Below, in pieces: positions 62,012 through 64,000 of a stretch of DNA of 64,000 nucleotides (positions are counted from its first letter, which is position 1; each line of letters begins with the position of its first letter). The position numbers were made by a program, and so were the translations under genes. The notes under the pieces were generated by a model, which searched no databases, had not been told where the DNA came from, and was given only the letters and a program-made list of their open reading frames with translations. The DNA lies in NCBI GenBank assembly GCA_016787895.1, contig JAEUTN010000012.1, forward strand, positions 110,782 to 174,781, given 5' to 3'. This DNA comes from Bacteroidia bacterium (lineage in GTDB: Bacteria; Bacteroidota; Bacteroidia; B-17B0; Aurantibacillaceae).

Positions 62012-62774
62012 AAAAGCAAGTAAGCCGGCAGCCAAAAAACGCACAGCCAAAAAAAGTGCGACCAAATCAGAAAAGAAAAAGCCTGTAAAAAAAGCGGGCA
62101 AAAAAGCCCCCGCTAAAAAAGCCTCAGCCAAAAAAACCTTTGCAAAAAAGGTCACAAAAAAAGCAGTAAAAAAGGCGGTAAAAAAAGCCGTTAAAAAAGC
62201 CAGTCCCAAGGTGAGTAAAAAACCGACGGTTAAAGCGGTTAAAAAAGCGGTTTCCAAACCAAAAACCAAAGCCAAATCACCTGCTAAAACCCCGGTAACT
62301 CCACCTTTTAAAGCGTATCAAAGCCAACTTAAAGCAGGAGATAAAGCGCCTTATTTTGAAGGCATCGATCAAAACGGGAACACTGTAAATTTAAACGACC
62401 TCGCCGGAAAAAAAGTGATTTTATACTTTTATCCAAAAGATGACACCCCGGGTTGTACTGCCACTGCCTGCAGTTTGCGTGATGAATACCAGTTTTTAGG
62501 TCAGAAAAACTACGCTGTAGTTGGGGTAAGTGCTGACGACCAGGCCTCACACGCCAAATTTGCCAGCAAATACGAATTGCCTTTTCCGCTATTGGCCGAT
62601 ACCAACAAAACCATTATTCAAGCCTATGATGTTTGGGGTAAAAAAATGTTTATGGGTAAAATTTACGATGGTATTATCAGAACCACGTTTGTGATTTCGG
62701 AAGACGGAACCATTGAGCAGGTGATTCATTCGGTTGACACGGCCTCCCACGCACAACAGATTTTGAGTCTTTAA
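61968..62774 (+). CDS. lysine-rich (histone H1-like) tail fused to a BCP/PrxQ peroxiredoxin
   Basis: A 268-residue fusion. Residues 1-110 are 43% lysine (47 of 110, rest Ala, Val, Ser, Thr, Pro) with KKA/KKAV repeats, like the C-terminal tails of histone H1 and bacterial H1-like proteins; predicted to be disordered and DNA- or RNA-binding. Residues about 118-268 are a thioredoxin-dependent peroxiredoxin of the BCP/PrxQ type: LKAGDKAPYFEGIDQNGN, the peroxidatic Cys in DDTPGCTATACSLRDEY with a second Cys four residues on, and VVGVSADDQASHAKF. The gene starts inside nth, 44 bases before its stop. No signal peptide. By inference, a peroxide scavenger held on DNA. Confidence 0.9.
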   Translation: MKKKSKKTSAKKAIKKASKPAAKKRTAKKSATKSEKKKPVKKAGKKAPAKKASAKKTFAKKVTKKAVKKAVKKAVKKASPKVSKKPTVKAVKKAVSKPKTKAKSPAKTPVTPPFKAYQSQLKAGDKAPYFEGIDQNGNTVNLNDLAGKKVILYFYPKDDTPGCTATACSLRDEYQFLGQKNYAVVGVSADDQASHAKFASKYELPFPLLADTNKTIIQAYDVWGKKMFMGKIYDGIIRTTFVISEDGTIEQVIHSVDTASHAQQILSL

Positions 62775-62788
62775 TTTTTGCATAAAAA

Positions 62789-62819
62789 CTTGTTGGATTA
62801 AAGAAAACCTGTAAATTTG
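62789..62819 (+). promoter_or_regulatory. promoter of tRNA-Asp: CTTG-N19-TAAATTTG
   Basis: TAAATTTG (62812-62819) matches the Bacteroidota -7 motif exactly and a TTG (62790-62792) sits 19 bases upstream, the standard -33 spacing. Transcription should begin near 62826. Confidence 0.6.
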
Positions 62820-62823
62820 CACT

Positions 62824-62885
62824 CCCGATTCAAAAAAATCGGGGGAATCATGAAGCAGAACTCCTTACAGTCGTTCGCTTCATGA
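62824..62885 (+). repeat. two hairpins in the tRNA-Asp leader
   Basis: CCCGATT/AATCGGG (62824-62830 and 62837-62843, 6-base loop) and the perfect nine-base inverted repeat TCATGAAGC/GCTTCATGA (62848-62856 and 62877-62885, 20-base loop). They lie between the promoter and the mature tRNA end at 62893 and are likely RNA structures at the 5' processing site. The predicted start of transcription falls at the first hairpin. Confidence 0.5.
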
Positions 62886-62892
62886 TAAAAAC

Positions 62893-62966
62893 GGATTGGT
62901 AGTTCAGCTGGTTAGAATGCCGCCCTGTCACGGCGGAGGTCGCGGGTTCGAGTCCCGTCCAGTCCG
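62893..62966 (+). tRNA. tRNA-Asp (GTC)
   Basis: Full cloverleaf. The acceptor stem GGATTGG pairs with CCAGTCC (one G-U), the D arm is AGTTCAGCTGGTTAGA, the anticodon stem CCGCC/GGCGG holds the loop CTGTCAC with anticodon GTC, and the T arm is GCGGGTTCGAGTCCCGT. The discriminator base is G, as expected for tRNA-Asp. CCA is not encoded. A terminator hairpin follows after 16 bases. Confidence 0.97.
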
Positions 62967-63042
62967 CAAATACATGCAAAAGGCCTTAGCGAAAGCTAAG
63001 GCTTTTTCTTTTCCCTGAAGCGGTAAAAGCCTCAGCTTTTAT
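62951..63042 (+). repeat. 92-base direct repeat, copy A (includes tRNA-Asp 3' end)
   Basis: Covers the last 16 bases of tRNA-Asp, the terminator and 35 further bases. The second copy lies 187 bases downstream (63138-63229) with six differences in 92 bases. It appears to be a partial tandem duplication of the tRNA 3' end and downstream sequence, or the scar of an element inserted at the tRNA end. Confidence 0.8.
62983..63007 (+). terminator. terminator of tRNA-Asp
   Basis: Perfect eight-base stem GCCTTAGC/GCTAAGGC with a GAAA tetraloop, then five T. Flanking A and T runs could extend the stem, so it could work in both directions. Confidence 0.88.
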
Positions 63043-63063
63043 AAGCGTAAGGGAAAAGAAAAA
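63003..63063. repeat. nested inverted repeat behind tRNA-Asp
   Basis: TTTTTCTTTTCCCT (63003-63016) pairs perfectly with AGGGAAAAGAAAAA (63050-63063). Inside, TAAAAGC-CTCA-GCTTTTA forms a second stem. This outer arm is not repeated next to copy B. The stretch 62967-63367 carries no gene. Confidence 0.6.
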
Positions 63064-63137
63064 CCATGGCGCGCAGCGCAATGGCTTTTGAATGTTGACT
63101 TTGGAACGCCGAGGGTCCGCCGAGCAGAAGGCGAGGC

Positions 63138-63229
63138 AATCCCGTTCAGTCCGCAGATGAATGCAAAAGGCCTTAGCGAAAGCTAAGGCTTTTTCTTTTC
63201 CCTGAAGCGCTAAAAGCCTCAGCTTTTAT
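63138..63229 (+). repeat. 92-base direct repeat, copy B (tRNA-Asp remnant and second terminator)
   Basis: Repeats copy A at 187 bases. Its first 15 bases match the T-arm and acceptor end of tRNA-Asp with two changes, but the upstream tRNA body is missing, so it is a tRNA 3' remnant only. The terminator hairpin at 63170-63194 is identical to copy A. Confidence 0.75.
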
Positions 63230-63367
63230 TGTTGAACTCAAACGATTCTTTAAATGCAATAGATTTATCAATTCTAAAACCCTACAAACTCAAATGAGTT
63301 TCAATTTTCCATTATAAATTAAATAGATGTTGTAACATTTTTCTTATCTTGAATAAATTTTCAGAGG

Positions 63368-64000
63368 ATGTTTCAGCAAATCTTAACACGCACAAGCATT
63401 TTATTTTTCGGCCTGTTTCTTGGCATTCAAGCCATACATTCCCAAAATCTCGACAGTCTGATGATGGCCATGGAGGGTCCGGCCAAAGCCAAACCGGTGA
63501 CGGCCACCTTTAAAACCACACGATTGGTAAATATGGTCACTATCGAACAAGTTAAACGCGGGGAATTGGATTTCAGAATCTCTCACCGTTTTGACGATAT
63601 TGCCGGAGATGCAGGAGGTATCAGTACTTTATATGGTTTTGATAACGTTACCGACATACGCCTTGCTTTTGATTATGGCATCAACGACAACTGGGCCATA
63701 GGTTTTGGAAGAAGCAAGGGCGCCTATTTGCGCCGACAGATTCTGGATTTTAATACCAAAATAAAATTGCTTAAACAAAAGGACGATAATTCAATGCCTT
63801 TTAGTGCTTCTCTTTTTCTTTCTTCAGAACTCTGCACCATGGCCTCCTCCAGTGATAGCACATCCACTGTGTATTTTGAAAACAATGCTGCACATCGCTT
63901 TAATTATGTCAGCCAATTACTTTTAGCGAGAAAATTTGGCAATAATCTTTCCATTCAACTTGCCCCTACTTTGGTTCATCGAAATCTGGTGAACTACGAT
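63368..64000 (+). CDS. DUF5777 family beta-barrel protein (runs off the window end)
   Basis: At least 211 codons open to the window end with no stop. The product has a signal peptide (about 1-26, QAIHSQ) and then the DUF5777 pattern, including TFKTTRLVNMVTIEQVKRGE followed by LDFRISHRFDDIAGDAGG, and RLAFDYGINDNWAIGFGRSK. Members are predicted outer-membrane beta-barrels of unknown function in Bacteroidota. The start is the ATG at 63368, about 140 bases after the second tRNA-related repeat. The C-terminal half is not visible. Confidence 0.82.
   Translation, partial: MFQQILTRTSILFFGLFLGIQAIHSQNLDSLMMAMEGPAKAKPVTATFKTTRLVNMVTIEQVKRGELDFRISHRFDDIAGDAGGISTLYGFDNVTDIRLAFDYGINDNWAIGFGRSKGAYLRRQILDFNTKIKLLKQKDDNSMPFSASLFLSSELCTMASSSDSTSTVYFENNAAHRFNYVSQLLLARKFGNNLSIQLAPTLVHRNLVNYD

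Noticed and set aside
61832..62275. Long minus-strand ORF rich in Phe, Leu and Ala
   Set aside because: It is the antisense shadow of the lysine-repeat tail of the peroxiredoxin fusion (AAA/AAG codons read backwards give TTT/CTT); it is not an independent membrane protein.
62951..63229. CRISPR-like or integron-like array at the tRNA-Asp repeats
   Set aside because: Only two copies, 92 bases long, containing tRNA and terminator sequence; no short regular repeats or spacers and no cas gene.
1..64000. Transposase or insertion sequence in the window
   Set aside because: No DDE, Tn or IS-type protein and no terminal inverted repeats flanked by target duplications were found.

Overview
The window is a chromosomal segment of a member of the Bacteroidota, very probably a free-living or host-associated relative of the Sphingobacteria/Cytophagia/Chitinophagales group; I cannot name a family. 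The evidence is a short Bacteroidota-type primary sigma factor, a type IX secretion (T9SS) PorV2/PorU2 pair, two proteins with T9SS C-terminal sorting tails, the long form of IspG, a bacillithiol synthase (BshA), a paired signal peptidase I locus, and the Bacteroidota -7 promoter motif TAnnTTTG in front of many genes. No insertion sequence, prophage or CRISPR array was seen. Gene density is high, and nearly all genes look vertically inherited.

Layout. 0-2 kb: the end of an active signal peptidase I, an overlapping signal-peptidase paralogue that has lost both catalytic residues, and a WbqC family protein. 2-9.7 kb (minus): a run with a GH3 + serine hydrolase fusion, a glycosyltransferase, a methyltransferase, an O-antigen ligase family protein and an M23 peptidase, i.e. 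envelope and polysaccharide functions. 9.7-10.4 kb: a 700-base non-coding stretch with inverted and tandem repeats. 10.4-15.7 kb: a GH73 glucosaminidase, fumarase, an M20 dipeptidase, a PAP2 phosphatase with a start-codon problem, and an ORF6N protein. 15.7-28 kb (minus): ispG, then a tightly packed six-gene operon (GH92, GH2 beta-mannosidase, CutC, glycosylasparaginase, GH20, FucP-type sugar transporter) that reads as an exo-acting N-glycan catabolic pathway resembling the lysosomal one.

28-39.6 kb: an rRNA-methyltransferase-like gene, two tandem secreted cyclophilins with T9SS tails, a membrane SpoIIE phosphatase, a YfiT/DinB protein, an AlkB-like dioxygenase, an MFS transporter, a haem-binding-domain protein, an RhlE-type helicase and RNase Y. 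39.6-43.5 kb: ZapA, a 702-residue coiled-coil protein, and rpoD with a clear terminator. 43.5-51.4 kb: an alpha/beta hydrolase, RNase R, a SiaC-like DUF1987 protein, ApaG, BshA, QueE, an amidase_3 family protein and an ArfB-like release factor. 51.5-57.7 kb: the PorV2-PorU2 operon. 57.7-61.2 kb (minus): four consecutive immunophilin genes, from fully conserved to degenerate. 61.3-64 kb: endonuclease III overlapping a histone-H1-like/peroxiredoxin fusion, tRNA-Asp with a duplicated 3' end and terminator, and the start of a DUF5777 beta-barrel protein.

How they work together: three themes recur. First, envelope export and folding: signal peptidase, T9SS sortase-like pair, six PPIases, peptidoglycan hydrolases. 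Second, glycoprotein scavenging by the N-glycan operon. Third, redox and DNA protection: bacillithiol, YfiT, AlkB, endonuclease III and the lysine-tailed peroxiredoxin. The most unusual items are the lysine-rich tail fused to a peroxiredoxin, the catalytically dead signal peptidase, the CutC gene inside the N-glycan operon, the very large coiled-coil protein upstream of zapA, and the tandem T9SS cyclophilins.
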